16,680 bases of DNA from Pseudomonadota bacterium. Lineage in GTDB: Bacteria; Pseudomonadota; Alphaproteobacteria; Reyranellales; Reyranellaceae. The stretch is taken from the NCBI GenBank assembly GCA_023436825.1, contig JAEZHS010000515.1:1-16680 (forward strand), given 5' to 3'. Both the position numbers and the translations under genes were made by a program. Position 1 is the first letter of the stretch, and the number at the start of each line of letters is the position of its first letter. Below, in pieces: positions 1-7,104 of the stretch. The notes beneath the pieces were generated by a model that ran no database searches, was not told where the DNA came from, and worked only from the letters and a program-made list of their open reading frames with translations.

Positions 1-2
1 TG

Positions 3-122
3 GGCGGCTGGAACTGCTACTACAAGCCGCCCGGGCCCAAGACCATGGGCATCGGATGGCATGACTTCACTCAGCACGCTGCTGGCTTCCTCCTCGCGCG
101 ACGGCAAGCCGGACATGTGTGA
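3..122 (+). CDS. 3' end of an unidentified gene (partial)
   Basis: An open frame enters from the left edge and stops at the TGA at 120-122, giving about 39 C-terminal residues. They are rich in aromatic residues and Gly/Pro (GGWNCYYKPPG near the edge, then MGIGWHDFTQ and AAGFLLARR). This composition is unlike the Arg/Ala-rich translations of the other frames here, which is why I take it as coding. I do not recognise the family. The spacing of Tyr-Tyr, Pro, Asp and a final G-x-L-L helix faintly resembles the C-terminus of UbiX-type flavoproteins, but this is too weak for a call. A compact hairpin directly after the stop fits the end of a transcription unit. The convergent gene downstream ends at 176. 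Confidence 0.45.
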   Translation, partial: GGWNCYYKPPGPKTMGIGWHDFTQHAAGFLLARRQAGHV

Positions 123-125
123 ATC

Positions 126-148
126 CCCTAGCCCCCTTGGGGGAGAGG
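126..148. terminator. GC hairpin between convergent genes, possible bidirectional terminator
   Basis: A run of five C (132-136) and a run of five G (139-143) form the core of an inverted repeat that extends outward through CCT and AGG. It lies in the 53-bp gap between the stop at 122 on the plus strand and the stop at 176 on the minus strand. There is no long T tract, so a classical intrinsic terminator is uncertain. Read on the minus strand, its first bases (TTCCTCTCCC) resemble the start of the REP-like element at 5709-5750, so it could be a degenerate copy of that repeat. Confidence 0.4.
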
Positions 149-175
149 AACATGAGTTGTGTCCATTCCTCAGCT

Positions 176-2320
176 TCAGCCGAGCACGCCGCCTCTTCGC
201 AATTCGGCAATGCGTTCCGGCGACAGGCCGAGGGCGGTCGCCAGCACCTGATCGGCATCGGCGCCCAGCTCGGGCGCGGGACCGATCACGCGGCCGAAGC
301 TCGCGCGCCACGGCAATCCCGGCAGCACGCCGGCAGCCTGCTTGTCCCAGAACCCGCGGGCGGCAAGATGCGGGCTTTGCACCAGGTCGCCGTGGCGCGC
401 CAGGGCGGCGGCGGGAATGCCGGCACTAGACAACGATTCGGCGGCCGTGGCAGCGGATCGGCTGCCGGCCCAGACGGCCAGGGCTGCATCGATGGCGTCG
501 TGCGCGTCGCGGCGCTGGCCGAGATCGAGCGACGCCATGCCTGCCAGCCCCGGCACGAGATCGCAGAGCGCGCGCCATTCGCCCTCCGTGCGCACGGTGA
601 TGCTGATCCAGTCGTCGTCACCCGCGCAGCGCCACGCGCCGTGCGGCGCATGGCGTGTCGATGCATTGCCCATCGGCTTTGGCGACGGGCCCAGCTGGGT
701 CGCGACCAGCGGCTCGGCCATGGTCCAGAGCATCGCCTCGATCATCGAGAAATCGACGCGCGCCACGCCGCCCTCCTCCTGGCGATGCCACACCGCGGCA
801 GCCGCGACGAACGCAAGCATCAGGCCGCACATGGGATCGAGCCACGCGAAGCCGACGCGCGGGGCGACCTCGGGATGACGATTGAGGCCGGCAAACCCGC
901 TGTAGCATTGCAACAGCGTCCCATAGGCGACCGCCTGGGCGTCCGGCCCGGTCCGTCCCATCCCCGATGCGGAGATGTAGATGAGGTCCGGGTTCACGGC
1001 TTTCAGCGCCTCGGCGCCGAGACCGAGCCTGTCCATGACGCCGGTAGCGAAATTCTCGATCAGGATGTCGGACTTCGCGGCAAGCGCCCGCACGATCTCG
1101 ATCGCGTGCGGGTTCTTCAGATCCAGGGCGATGCTCTTCTTTGCCTGGCCGAGCACCGTATGCAGCTCCGTCGCGCGCCCTGGATCGCCTTTGCCCGGTG
1201 CTTCGATCTTGATGACCTCCGCACCCATCGCCGCGAGGTAGCGCGTCGTCGTCGGACCCGCGATCACCCAGCTGAAATCGAGCACGCGAATGCCGGACAG
1301 CGGCATCGGGCCCTTCAACGTCCGGTGCCCGCGGTTCGACGCGACGATGCCGAGGCCGAACGGCGGGCCCGGCCGTTGAATCGTCTTTCCCGCGAGATCA
1401 TGCGGCGCGTAATACCGGCGATGCCGCATCTGCGGCGCGTCCAGGTGCTCGGCGACCTCGCGCAAGGGAAAGCTGGGGACATGCGCGCGCTGTGCCGTGT
1501 CGGCGATCCACTGCTTGTCGTGTTGCCGGCTCCATTGCGACATCAGCGCATGCAAGGCATCCCAGTTGTTCACCCGATCGGCCTTGGTGGCAAAGCGTGG
1601 GTCGGCTCCCCAGGCGGGTGACCCCATCGCCTTCAGCCACGATGCCCACTGTTTCTCCTCGCGAAGAGAGATCGCGGCGTAACCGTCGCTCGCCGGCAGG
1701 ATCGTCACGGTTGCGCCATTGCCGTCGGTCAGGCGCCTGCGTTCCCAGCTCTTCCTGCCGAGGCCCGCGCGGGCGAGCTCGGTCATGGCGAGTGTCGCCA
1801 GGGCTTCGTGGATCGACACATCGATGGACGCGCCGGACTGATTGCCCAGCGACGCATGCATGCCGGCACACGCAGCGGCCAATCCGCCGATGAAGGCGGA
1901 TTGCTCGCCCACGGGACGTATCGGCGGTTCGCCCAGATCGTCGACCTGGCCGGTCAAGAGACGCGAAATGCCGCTGGCGAAAAACAGGGTCAGGTCGGTC
2001 GCCGGATCGTTCGCCCGAGGACCCGTTTCGCCATAGGGAGAGATCGTGACGATGATCGCCGACGCATTGAGCCGCCGCAGCTCGGTCGCGTCATAGGGCC
2101 CCTCCCGTACGATCAGGGTCGCCGACGCGACTGCCTGGCGCCGTTCCGTTTCGTCCTCAGCGACGGCTTTGCCGTGATTGAGATGGTCCAGCAGCGTCGT
2201 CCCGGTGCCGGGTTCGATGCAGACCACGCGCGCACCGACGTCGGCCAGCAGCCGACCGCAAACCGCGGCGGCCGCACCGCGCCCGATCTGAAGCACATTG
2301 AATCCAGTCAGCAGCGCCAT
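176..2320 (-). CDS. Fused double-domain CaiB/BaiF family III CoA-transferase
   Basis: About 714 residues, nearly twice the usual 380-450 of the family. Family III CoA-transferases move CoA between carboxylic acids through an aspartyl-CoA thioester. Two family halves follow each other: residues 1-335 (numbered from the upstream ATG at 2335) and residues 345-719. The second half has the classical features: a start like LSGIRVLDFSWVIAGP, then MGAEVIKIE, KKSIALDLKNP, ILIENFATG and a D-x-x-x-G-type site (WLDPMCG) whose Asp500 is the likely nucleophile. The first half keeps the fold pattern (LLADVGARVVCIEP, TISPYGETGP) but has GEQSAFIGG at the equivalent place, with no Asp. I prefer the ATG at 2320 because GAGGG lies about 9 bases upstream; the ATG at 2335 has a poor ribosome site. 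The gene is transcribed divergently from the MFS gene. Substrate unknown. Family certain, two-domain reading likely. Confidence 0.9.
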   Translation of the reverse strand: MALLTGFNVLQIGRGAAAAVCGRLLADVGARVVCIEPGTGTTLLDHLNHGKAVAEDETERRQAVASATLIVREGPYDATELRRLNASAIIVTISPYGETGPRANDPATDLTLFFASGISRLLTGQVDDLGEPPIRPVGEQSAFIGGLAAACAGMHASLGNQSGASIDVSIHEALATLAMTELARAGLGRKSWERRRLTDGNGATVTILPASDGYAAISLREEKQWASWLKAMGSPAWGADPRFATKADRVNNWDALHALMSQWSRQHDKQWIADTAQRAHVPSFPLREVAEHLDAPQMRHRRYYAPHDLAGKTIQRPGPPFGLGIVASNRGHRTLKGPMPLSGIRVLDFSWVIAGPTTTRYLAAMGAEVIKIEAPGKGDPGRATELHTVLGQAKKSIALDLKNPHAIEIVRALAAKSDILIENFATGVMDRLGLGAEALKAVNPDLIYISASGMGRTGPDAQAVAYGTLLQCYSGFAGLNRHPEVAPRVGFAWLDPMCGLMLAFVAAAAVWHRQEEGGVARVDFSMIEAMLWTMAEPLVATQLGPSPKPMGNASTRHAPHGAWRCAGDDDWISITVRTEGEWRALCDLVPGLAGMASLDLGQRRDAHDAIDAALAVWAGSRSAATAAESLSSAGIPAAALARHGDLVQSPHLAARGFWDKQAAGVLPGLPWRASFGRVIGPAPELGADADQVLATALGLSPERIAELRRGGVLG

Positions 2321-2448
2321 GCCGGTCGCCCTCATCTCTCATCGATCCGCACAACGAATTCGCGTCGAGGATCGTGGAGACGTCAAGCATCGTTCACGGC
2401 ATGCTTCGTCCATGGCCCAACGCCGCGCGCTCGCGCCCGCTCACCGCC

Positions 2449-3690
2449 ATGCGCGCTGAGGGCGGCATCTTCCATGGCTGGCGCGTCGTCGCCGTGTGCT
2501 TCGTCGTCGCCTCGTTCGCCTGGGGGCTCGGCTTGTTCGGCTCCAGCGTCTACCTGCAGGCCGTGACGCGCCGGCACGGCTGGGCCGTGGCCGAAGTCGC
2601 CTCGGCGATCACGCTGTTCTTCCTGGTGAGCGCCAGCGCGCAGCGCGCGGTCGGGCGCAGCATCGACCGCTGGGGGCCGCGGCCGGTGCTGTCGCTCGGC
2701 ACGGTCTCGATCGCCGTCGGCGTCGCGCTGAGCGGCCAGGTGAGCACGCCGTGGCAGCTCTATCCTTGCTTCGTGCTCGTCGGCATCGGCTGGTCGACGC
2801 TCTCGACGACCGGGATCTCGGCGACCGTGGCGCCCTGGTTCGAGCGCCACCAGGGCCGATCGATCACGCTCGCCATCATGGGGGCCAGCGTCGGCGCGAT
2901 CGCCGGCGTCCCGCTGCTGCTGCTGGCGCTGGCGCGGCTCGGCCTCGGGCCGGGGCTGGCGACGGCGGCGCTGGTGGCGGCCGCCGTGTTACTGCCGCTG
3001 ATCGGCTGGATCCTGCGCTTCCGCGGGCCGGCCGATCTCGGCCTGCGCCGCGACGGCGATGCGACCGTTGCGGGTGACAACGCTGAACCGCCGCTCCTCC
3101 ATCCGTCGGTCGCCACGCCGGCCAGCCGGCGCGTCCTGCTGTGGAGCGCGGCCGCGGGTTTTGCGCTCGGCCTCACCGTGCAGATCGGCTTCATCACCCA
3201 TCACCTGGCGCTGGCCGAGCCGGCCCTGGGCGCGGCAGGCGCAGGCCTGCTGATCAGCGCGACGGGCGTGACGGCCTTCGGCGGACGCCTGGTGCTGGCG
3301 CGCATCGTCGATCGTGTCGATCCGCGGCGGCTCGCCGTCGTCATCATGCTGCTGCAGACCGCGGCGCTGGCGGCGATCGGCTTCTTCCCCTCGCCCGCCG
3401 TGCTGGTCGCCGCCAGCCTGGTCTACGGCTACGGCATCGGCCATGTCACGACGCTTGGCCCGGTCGTCGTGCGCCGCGAGTTCGGCGCGCTCGCCTTTGG
3501 CGCCACCTACGGCAGCGCCGCCACGGTCATCCAGTTCGTGTCGGCACTGGGGCCGGCGATCTTCGGCGTGCTGCGCGACGGCTTCGGCGGCTATGGCGTT
3601 GTGCTGGGCGCCGCGTCGCTGTGCACGGCGCTCGGCGCCTTGACGCTGCTGTTAGGTCGGCGCGCATCGCCTTCGTCTGCCGCTGGCTGA
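2449..3690 (+). CDS. MFS transporter, monocarboxylate/OFA-like
   Basis: A 12-helix major facilitator permease of about 413 residues in the inner membrane, probably moving an organic anion or other small solute. The N-terminus (IFHGWRVVAVCF, then long hydrophobic stretches) is typical of the MFS branch that includes monocarboxylate and oxalate/formate-type carriers. The loop 2-3 motif is present as DRWGPRP at residues 73-79. A hydrophilic central loop lies between helices 6 and 7, near the residues DLGLRRDGD. Start choice is uncertain: the frame is open from a GTG at 2374 with only a very close GAGG, and an ATG at 2401 is also possible. I chose 2449 because it places the first helix at the normal distance from the N-terminus. 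It is divergent from the CoA-transferase gene and may export or import a related acid (inference). Its last 100 bases overlap the convergent lipoprotein gene. Confidence 0.85.
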   Translation: MRAEGGIFHGWRVVAVCFVVASFAWGLGLFGSSVYLQAVTRRHGWAVAEVASAITLFFLVSASAQRAVGRSIDRWGPRPVLSLGTVSIAVGVALSGQVSTPWQLYPCFVLVGIGWSTLSTTGISATVAPWFERHQGRSITLAIMGASVGAIAGVPLLLLALARLGLGPGLATAALVAAAVLLPLIGWILRFRGPADLGLRRDGDATVAGDNAEPPLLHPSVATPASRRVLLWSAAAGFALGLTVQIGFITHHLALAEPALGAAGAGLLISATGVTAFGGRLVLARIVDRVDPRRLAVVIMLLQTAALAAIGFFPSPAVLVAASLVYGYGIGHVTTLGPVVVRREFGALAFGATYGSAATVIQFVSALGPAIFGVLRDGFGGYGVVLGAASLCTALGALTLLLGRRASPSSAAG

Positions 3691-4217
3691 GCGGTCGGCC
3701 GCTGACCGGCAGCCCGTGCTGCAGAGGACATGAACAGGTACTGATCTCCACCTGCGGCACGACCTTCCTTGAACACGGCGATGGCGCGCGCCTGATCGCC
3801 AGCCTTCCAGAATGCCTCGGAGACGTCTCGATAGACGATGCCGGTGGCGCCTGCCCTGATCGCGGGGTCCGTCAAACTCAACGCCCCTTTGGCCTGGATG
3901 AAGCTGCCTTCTCCGGCCGCGCGGTCACGATCGAGTATCTGGTAGCTCGCCAGCGCGCCGTAAGCCAGCGCAAGCGTCCCGCACTCGACCCTGTTGGCGA
4001 GCGAGCATTTGTCGGTCCCGGAGAATCGCTCGACCTCTTTCTTAGCCAGGCTTACCGCCGTCTTCTGATCGCCGTCTTCGGACGCCTGCAAGGCGGCAGC
4101 CTGGTAGGAAGTACTGGCGCAGGATGTCAGCATCGCTGCACATGCCGCGACCGCCACGATGGTCTTGATCGCACGCGTCCCGCAGCCCTCCGGAAGGGTT
4201 GGCCAATTCGATAGCAT
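3591..4217 (-). CDS. Putative lipoprotein with TPR-like helices
   Basis: A 208-residue protein with a lipoprotein signal: basic residues (TRAIK), a hydrophobic core and a lipobox L-T-S-C ending at Cys33. It is therefore expected to be acylated and anchored in the outer or inner membrane. The mature part is helical and Ala-rich, with blocks such as AVSLAKKEVERF and AFWKAGDQARAIAVF that look like tetratricopeptide repeats, so a scaffold or assembly role is possible. The last 40 residues are low-complexity (Pro/Ala/Ser) and lie antisense to the MFS gene. No named family is recognised. The start has no Shine-Dalgarno sequence; a promoter-like pair just upstream would give an almost leaderless transcript. 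The ORF is convincing because of the signal peptide, but the extent of its C-terminus is less sure. Confidence 0.7.
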   Translation of the reverse strand: MLSNWPTLPEGCGTRAIKTIVAVAACAAMLTSCASTSYQAAALQASEDGDQKTAVSLAKKEVERFSGTDKCSLANRVECGTLALAYGALASYQILDRDRAAGEGSFIQAKGALSLTDPAIRAGATGIVYRDVSEAFWKAGDQARAIAVFKEGRAAGGDQYLFMSSAARAAGQRPTAQPAADEGDARRPNSSVKAPSAVHSDAAPSTTP

Positions 4218-4229
4218 CGGGCACAGGAA

Positions 4230-4257
4230 ATAAGACGTTCGACACTCCGACGTCCAA
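4230..4257 (-). promoter_or_regulatory. Possible promoter of the lipoprotein gene
   Basis: On the minus strand TTGGAC (4252-4257) is followed after 16 bases by TCTTAT (4230-4235). Transcription would start about 5 bases before the ATG at 4217, which matches the lack of a ribosome binding site there. The hexamers match the sigma-70 consensus only at 3 and 4 of 6 positions, so this is tentative. Confidence 0.22.
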
Positions 4258-4358
4258 TGTTTCCCGTGCCGCCTCTCGGCTCCGCGGCCTACTGACGGCG
4301 GGCGTTCTGGCCCATACTCCGCGCCGGCTCCAAGGGATCACTGGGAGGGAAAGCAAAC

Positions 4359-5135
4359 ATGGATCTGCATCTGCGCGGCAAGACCGCTCTCGTCACCGGC
4401 GCGTCCAAGGGCATCGGCCTCGCCTGCGCCAGGCAGCTCGCCGAGGAAGGCTGTCATCTGCATCTCGCATCGCGGACCAAGGCGGATCTGGAGCGCGCCA
4501 AGGAGCAGATCCAGGCACGGCACAATGTGTCCGTCACGATCCATCCCGTCGATCTCAGCAACGGCGACGCCGCGCGGTCGCTGGCGGCAGCCTGCTCCGA
4601 CATCGACATCCTGGTGAACAATGCCGGCGCCATTCCGGCCGGCGACCTGCAGACGATCGACGAAAAGCGCTGGCGCGAGGCCTGGGACCTGAAAGTGTTC
4701 GGCTATATCAATCTCTGCCGCGCGGTCTATCCGGCGCTCAAGGCGCGCGGCGGCGGCGTCATCGTCAATGTCCTCGGCGCTGCCGGCGAGCGGCCGACCT
4801 GGGGCTACATCGCTGGCAGCGCCGGCAATGCCTCGTTGATGGCTTTCACTCGCGGCATGGGCGGCACCAGCCTGGTCGACAAGGTCCGCATCGTCGCCTG
4901 CAATCCCGGTCTGATCAGCACCGAGCGCATGGAGACGATGCTGCGCGCGACCGCCAAGGAAAAGCTCGGCGACGCCGAGCGCTGGCGGGAGCTGATCCCC
5001 AAGCAGCCGCCGGTCGGCACGGCGGAACAATGCGCCGACCTCGTGGCCTTCCTCGCGTCCGACCGGGCGTCGCACATCGCGGGCACCGTGGTCACGATCG
5101 ATGGCGGGGCGGCGCATTTCGCTGGGGTGCTCTAA
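4359..5135 (+). CDS. Atypical SDR-family protein lacking the Tyr/Lys catalytic residues
   Basis: A 258-residue Rossmann protein of the short-chain dehydrogenase/reductase superfamily. Visible family features are the cofactor loop TGASKGIG (13-20), DLS near 65-67, NNAG (87-90), the CNPG segment (181-184) and a C-terminal IDGG (247-250). The usual catalytic motif YxxxK should fall just before FTR (163-165), but the sequence there is GSAGN (153-157): Gly in place of Tyr and Asn in place of Lys. The usual catalytic Ser position near 139-140 is Leu-Gly, and the usual Asn near 112 is Lys. It probably binds NAD(P)(H) but is unlikely to use the standard SDR mechanism. GGGAGGG at 4343-4349 is a strong ribosome site for this ATG. 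It is the first gene of the plus-strand cluster with the cupin and the Liv importer, so it may process the imported substrate. Family certain, activity unknown. Confidence 0.88.
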   Translation: MDLHLRGKTALVTGASKGIGLACARQLAEEGCHLHLASRTKADLERAKEQIQARHNVSVTIHPVDLSNGDAARSLAAACSDIDILVNNAGAIPAGDLQTIDEKRWREAWDLKVFGYINLCRAVYPALKARGGGVIVNVLGAAGERPTWGYIAGSAGNASLMAFTRGMGGTSLVDKVRIVACNPGLISTERMETMLRATAKEKLGDAERWRELIPKQPPVGTAEQCADLVAFLASDRASHIAGTVVTIDGGAAHFAGVL

Positions 5136-5177
5136 GGAAAGACTTTCCTTCCCTTTGCGGAAACCGCGAAAGGGAGG
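5134..5177 (+). promoter_or_regulatory. Double hairpin after the SDR gene, second arm overlapping a ribosome site
   Basis: Two adjacent inverted repeats are present. The first is AAGGAAAG-A-CTTTCCTT (5134-5150), overlapping the SDR stop codon. The second pairs CCCTTTGCGG (5151-5160) with CCGCGAAAGGG (5164-5174) around an AAA loop, with one bulged base. No T tract follows, so a classical terminator is not indicated. The 3' arm covers the first part of AGGGAGG (5171-5177), a strong ribosome-binding sequence, so folding could hide it. It could act as a processing or translation-control element between the SDR and cupin genes. Confidence 0.4.
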
Positions 5178-5184
5178 AATTGCC

Positions 5185-5235
5185 ATGCGATGCGGGCGTC
5201 GCGCTCCGCCTCGACAACGCGACCACGCAGGATGA
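5185..5235 (+). CDS. Possible 16-residue leader ORF upstream of the cupin gene
   Basis: ATG at 5185 lies 7 bases after AGGGAGG (5171-5177), the best ribosome spacing in this gap, and runs to TGA at 5233-5235. The product is a short, very basic peptide with a Cys at position 3 and several Arg and Pro residues. It ends 35 bases before the cupin ATG. The alternative is that the strong ribosome site serves an N-terminally extended cupin starting at 5190, but the spacing of 12 bases and the basic, unconserved-looking extension argue against that. Only the ribosome site and its position support it. Confidence 0.22.
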   Translation: MRCGRRAPPRQRDHAG

Positions 5236-5270
5236 ATATTCGCGTCCGACCTGAACGGGAGGAAGAAGTC

Positions 5271-5690
5271 ATGGCCGATATCAAGGACTGGGAGTTCAAG
5301 CACGACGTCGCGACCGACGCCAAGTGGACGCCGGGCCTGCGCGAGATCTTCGAGTACCGCGATCTCGCCATCAAGGAAGGGACCAAGGGCGACTACGTTG
5401 CCCACCTGGTCCGTAACAACGGCAAGAAGATGTCGGACGAGGTGCAGCAGTGGCACGTCCACGACTGCACCTTCCAGATGGTCTACGTCCTGAACGGATG
5501 GGCGACCTTCGAGTACGCCGGCCAGGGCGTGCGCACGATCAGGAAGGGCGACTGCATCAACCAGCGCCCGGGCATCCCCCATCGCGAGATCGCCTGTTCC
5601 GAGGATTTCGAGGTGCTCGAGATCGTGGCGCCGGCCGACTTCAAGACCAGGATCGTCGACGCGCCTGAGCAGAAGCAGGCCGCGGAGTAG
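5271..5690 (+). CDS. Small single-domain cupin protein
   Basis: A 139-residue cytoplasmic beta-barrel protein. Cupin motif 1 is seen at residues 62-76 as H62-x-H64, then Gln at 69 where most metal-binding cupins have Glu, then G76. Motif 2 is at 93-104: GDCINQRPGIPH with the third His at 104. A metal site with three His is therefore plausible, with one ligand altered. Such stand-alone cupins occur as isomerases, dioxygenases or ligand sensors; I cannot say which. The frame is open from 5190, but the start at 5271 is chosen because GGGAGGAAGAA lies directly upstream at good spacing and the protein then begins just before the conserved part. It lies between the SDR and binding-protein genes, all on one strand, which suggests a role in metabolising or sensing the transported compound. 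Confidence 0.87.
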   Translation: MADIKDWEFKHDVATDAKWTPGLREIFEYRDLAIKEGTKGDYVAHLVRNNGKKMSDEVQQWHVHDCTFQMVYVLNGWATFEYAGQGVRTIRKGDCINQRPGIPHREIACSEDFEVLEIVAPADFKTRIVDAPEQKQAAE

Positions 5691-5708
5691 AGGTTCGTCC
5701 CTCATACG

Positions 5709-5847
5709 TCCTCTCCCGTCAGACGGGGGAGGATCGAGGAGGGGAAGGCCACGCGTGGGGCGTCGGCAAATTTCAGATCATAGGGTCGGAGAGGCCGTCG
5801 TTGCGGCCCTCCCCCTCCTGTATCCTCCCCCCGTATGACGGGGAGGA
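5709..5847. repeat. Inverted pair of REP-like repeats (REPIN-like) before the binding-protein gene
   Basis: A 42-base element at 5709-5750 (TCCTCTCCCGTCAGACGGGG onward, then GAGGATCGAGGAGGGG) reappears in the opposite orientation at 5805-5847, with only a few differences. Each copy has its own small hairpin (CTCCCC/GGGGAG around CGT-ACG), and the two copies can pair with each other across about 55 bases. This is the geometry of two REP sequences forming a REPIN. It fills most of the 187-base gap between the cupin stop and the binding-protein start, with no other gene visible there. In RNA it would form a long stem that could terminate, attenuate or stabilise transcripts. Whether the element is dispersed in this genome cannot be seen from one window. 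Confidence 0.6.
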
Positions 5848-5877
5848 GAAGAAACGGCCAAAGGGAAGGGAAAGCAC

Positions 5878-7104
5878 ATGTCTGGAAAGTTCCGCCCGTC
5901 GCGACGGGCCATGCTCAAGGTCGGCCTTGCGGGAGCGGCCGGGCTCGCCACGCCTGCCATCCTCAGCACCAGCCCGCGCGCTCAAGGCGGCCCGATCAAG
6001 ATCGGCCTGCCACTGGCGCTCACCGGCGCGCTGGGCTCGGTAGGCCAGCAGCAGAAGCGCGGCGCCGAGTTCTGGGCCAAGGTCCAGAACGCCAAGGGCG
6101 GCATCCTGGGTCGGCAGATTGAGCTCCTGATCGAGGACACCGCCGGCAATCCCGCCAACTGCGTGCGCAAGGCGCAGGAGATGGTGGAGCGACGCGACTG
6201 CCGCCTGCTCACCGGCATCACGCTGTCGTCGGAGGCGCTGGCGGTGGTGCCGAAGCTCGCCGAATGGGATTCGATCTTCATCTCGTCCGACAACGGCGAC
6301 GGCCGCCTGACCGCCGAGAGCTTCGTGCCCAACTTCTTCCGCGCCAACATCTCGGGCCCGATGGGCACGCGCGCGGTGTCGCTCTACCTGCGCAAGAGCA
6401 ACATGACGAAGTTCTACGGGCTCGGCATGGACTATGCCTGGGGGCACAACAGCGTGCAGGTCTTCGAGGACGAGGTGAAGAAGGGCAAGAAGGAGTTCAT
6501 TGGCAAGGTCTTCGCGCCGACCGGCACCAAGGACTATTCGTCCTACATCACCAAGATCCGCCAGTCCGGCGCCGACGCCGTCTTCCTGGTGATGCAGGGC
6601 GACGACAACAACGCCTTCCTGTCTCAGGCCCAGCAGTACCGCCTGCCCGAGAAGGTGAAGCTCCTCACCGAGATCGTCGACCTCGCCAGCATCCGCGCGG
6701 TCGGCGACGCCTCGCTCGGCCTGATCGGCTCCTCACGTTACAGCTTCACCTACGACCATCCGCTGAACAACGAGTTCGTGGCGGCGTGGAAGAAGGAGTA
6801 CGGCAACAATCCCGACACGTTCGAGGGCGAGCAGTGGCAGTGCATGAAGGTGTTCGAGGCCGGCATCGTCAAGGCGGGCGGAATCGAAGCCGCCAAGCTC
6901 AGGCCGGCGCTGGAGGATATCGAGATCGAGAGCGTCAAGGGCAAGGTCTTCATGCGCAAGTGCGACCACCAGGGCGTCCAGCAGGGCTTCATGGTCGAGG
7001 TCAAGAAGAAGCCGGGCTTCGACACGCCGGTGCCCGAGGTGATCGCGACCTTCCCGGGCGACCAGACGACACCCGAATGCAACAAGATGACGTACAAGGA
7101 TTGA
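5878..7104 (+). CDS. Tat-exported Liv-type ABC transporter substrate-binding protein
   Basis: A 408-residue periplasmic binding protein of the branched-chain amino acid/amide family (Peripla_BP_6, type I fold). The N-terminus is a twin-arginine signal: SRRAMLK at residues 8-14, a hydrophobic stretch to about 30, and a cleavage region near RAQ (34-36). The mature protein opens with PIKIGLPLALTGALG and GGILGRQIELLIED, the classical start of this family. It would capture the ligand and deliver it to the LivHMGF-type membrane complex encoded next. Family members bind amino acids, amides, aromatic acids or other organic acids; the residues here do not settle which. Five cysteines occur in the mature part. 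AAGGGAAGGG precedes the ATG. The gene is flanked on both sides by palindromic repeats, so its mRNA could be processed separately and accumulate above that of the permeases. Confidence 0.93.
   Translation: MSGKFRPSRRAMLKVGLAGAAGLATPAILSTSPRAQGGPIKIGLPLALTGALGSVGQQQKRGAEFWAKVQNAKGGILGRQIELLIEDTAGNPANCVRKAQEMVERRDCRLLTGITLSSEALAVVPKLAEWDSIFISSDNGDGRLTAESFVPNFFRANISGPMGTRAVSLYLRKSNMTKFYGLGMDYAWGHNSVQVFEDEVKKGKKEFIGKVFAPTGTKDYSSYITKIRQSGADAVFLVMQGDDNNAFLSQAQQYRLPEKVKLLTEIVDLASIRAVGDASLGLIGSSRYSFTYDHPLNNEFVAAWKKEYGNNPDTFEGEQWQCMKVFEAGIVKAGGIEAAKLRPALEDIEIESVKGKVFMRKCDHQGVQQGFMVEVKKKPGFDTPVPEVIATFPGDQTTPECNKMTYKD

Noticed and set aside
119..1621. Open frame of 500 codons on the plus strand
   Set aside because: It lies antisense to the CoA-transferase gene, and its Arg/His-rich translation has no family pattern; it is a high-GC shadow.
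2357..2386. TTGACG on the minus strand as the -35 of a CoA-transferase promoter
   Set aside because: No acceptable -10 hexamer lies 16-18 bases downstream; the nearest is CGAATT/GAATTC.
4338..5705. Open frame of 455 codons on the minus strand across the SDR and cupin genes
   Set aside because: It is antisense to two well-supported genes with family motifs; its translation is low in hydrophobic pattern and rich in Arg/Asp/Gly.
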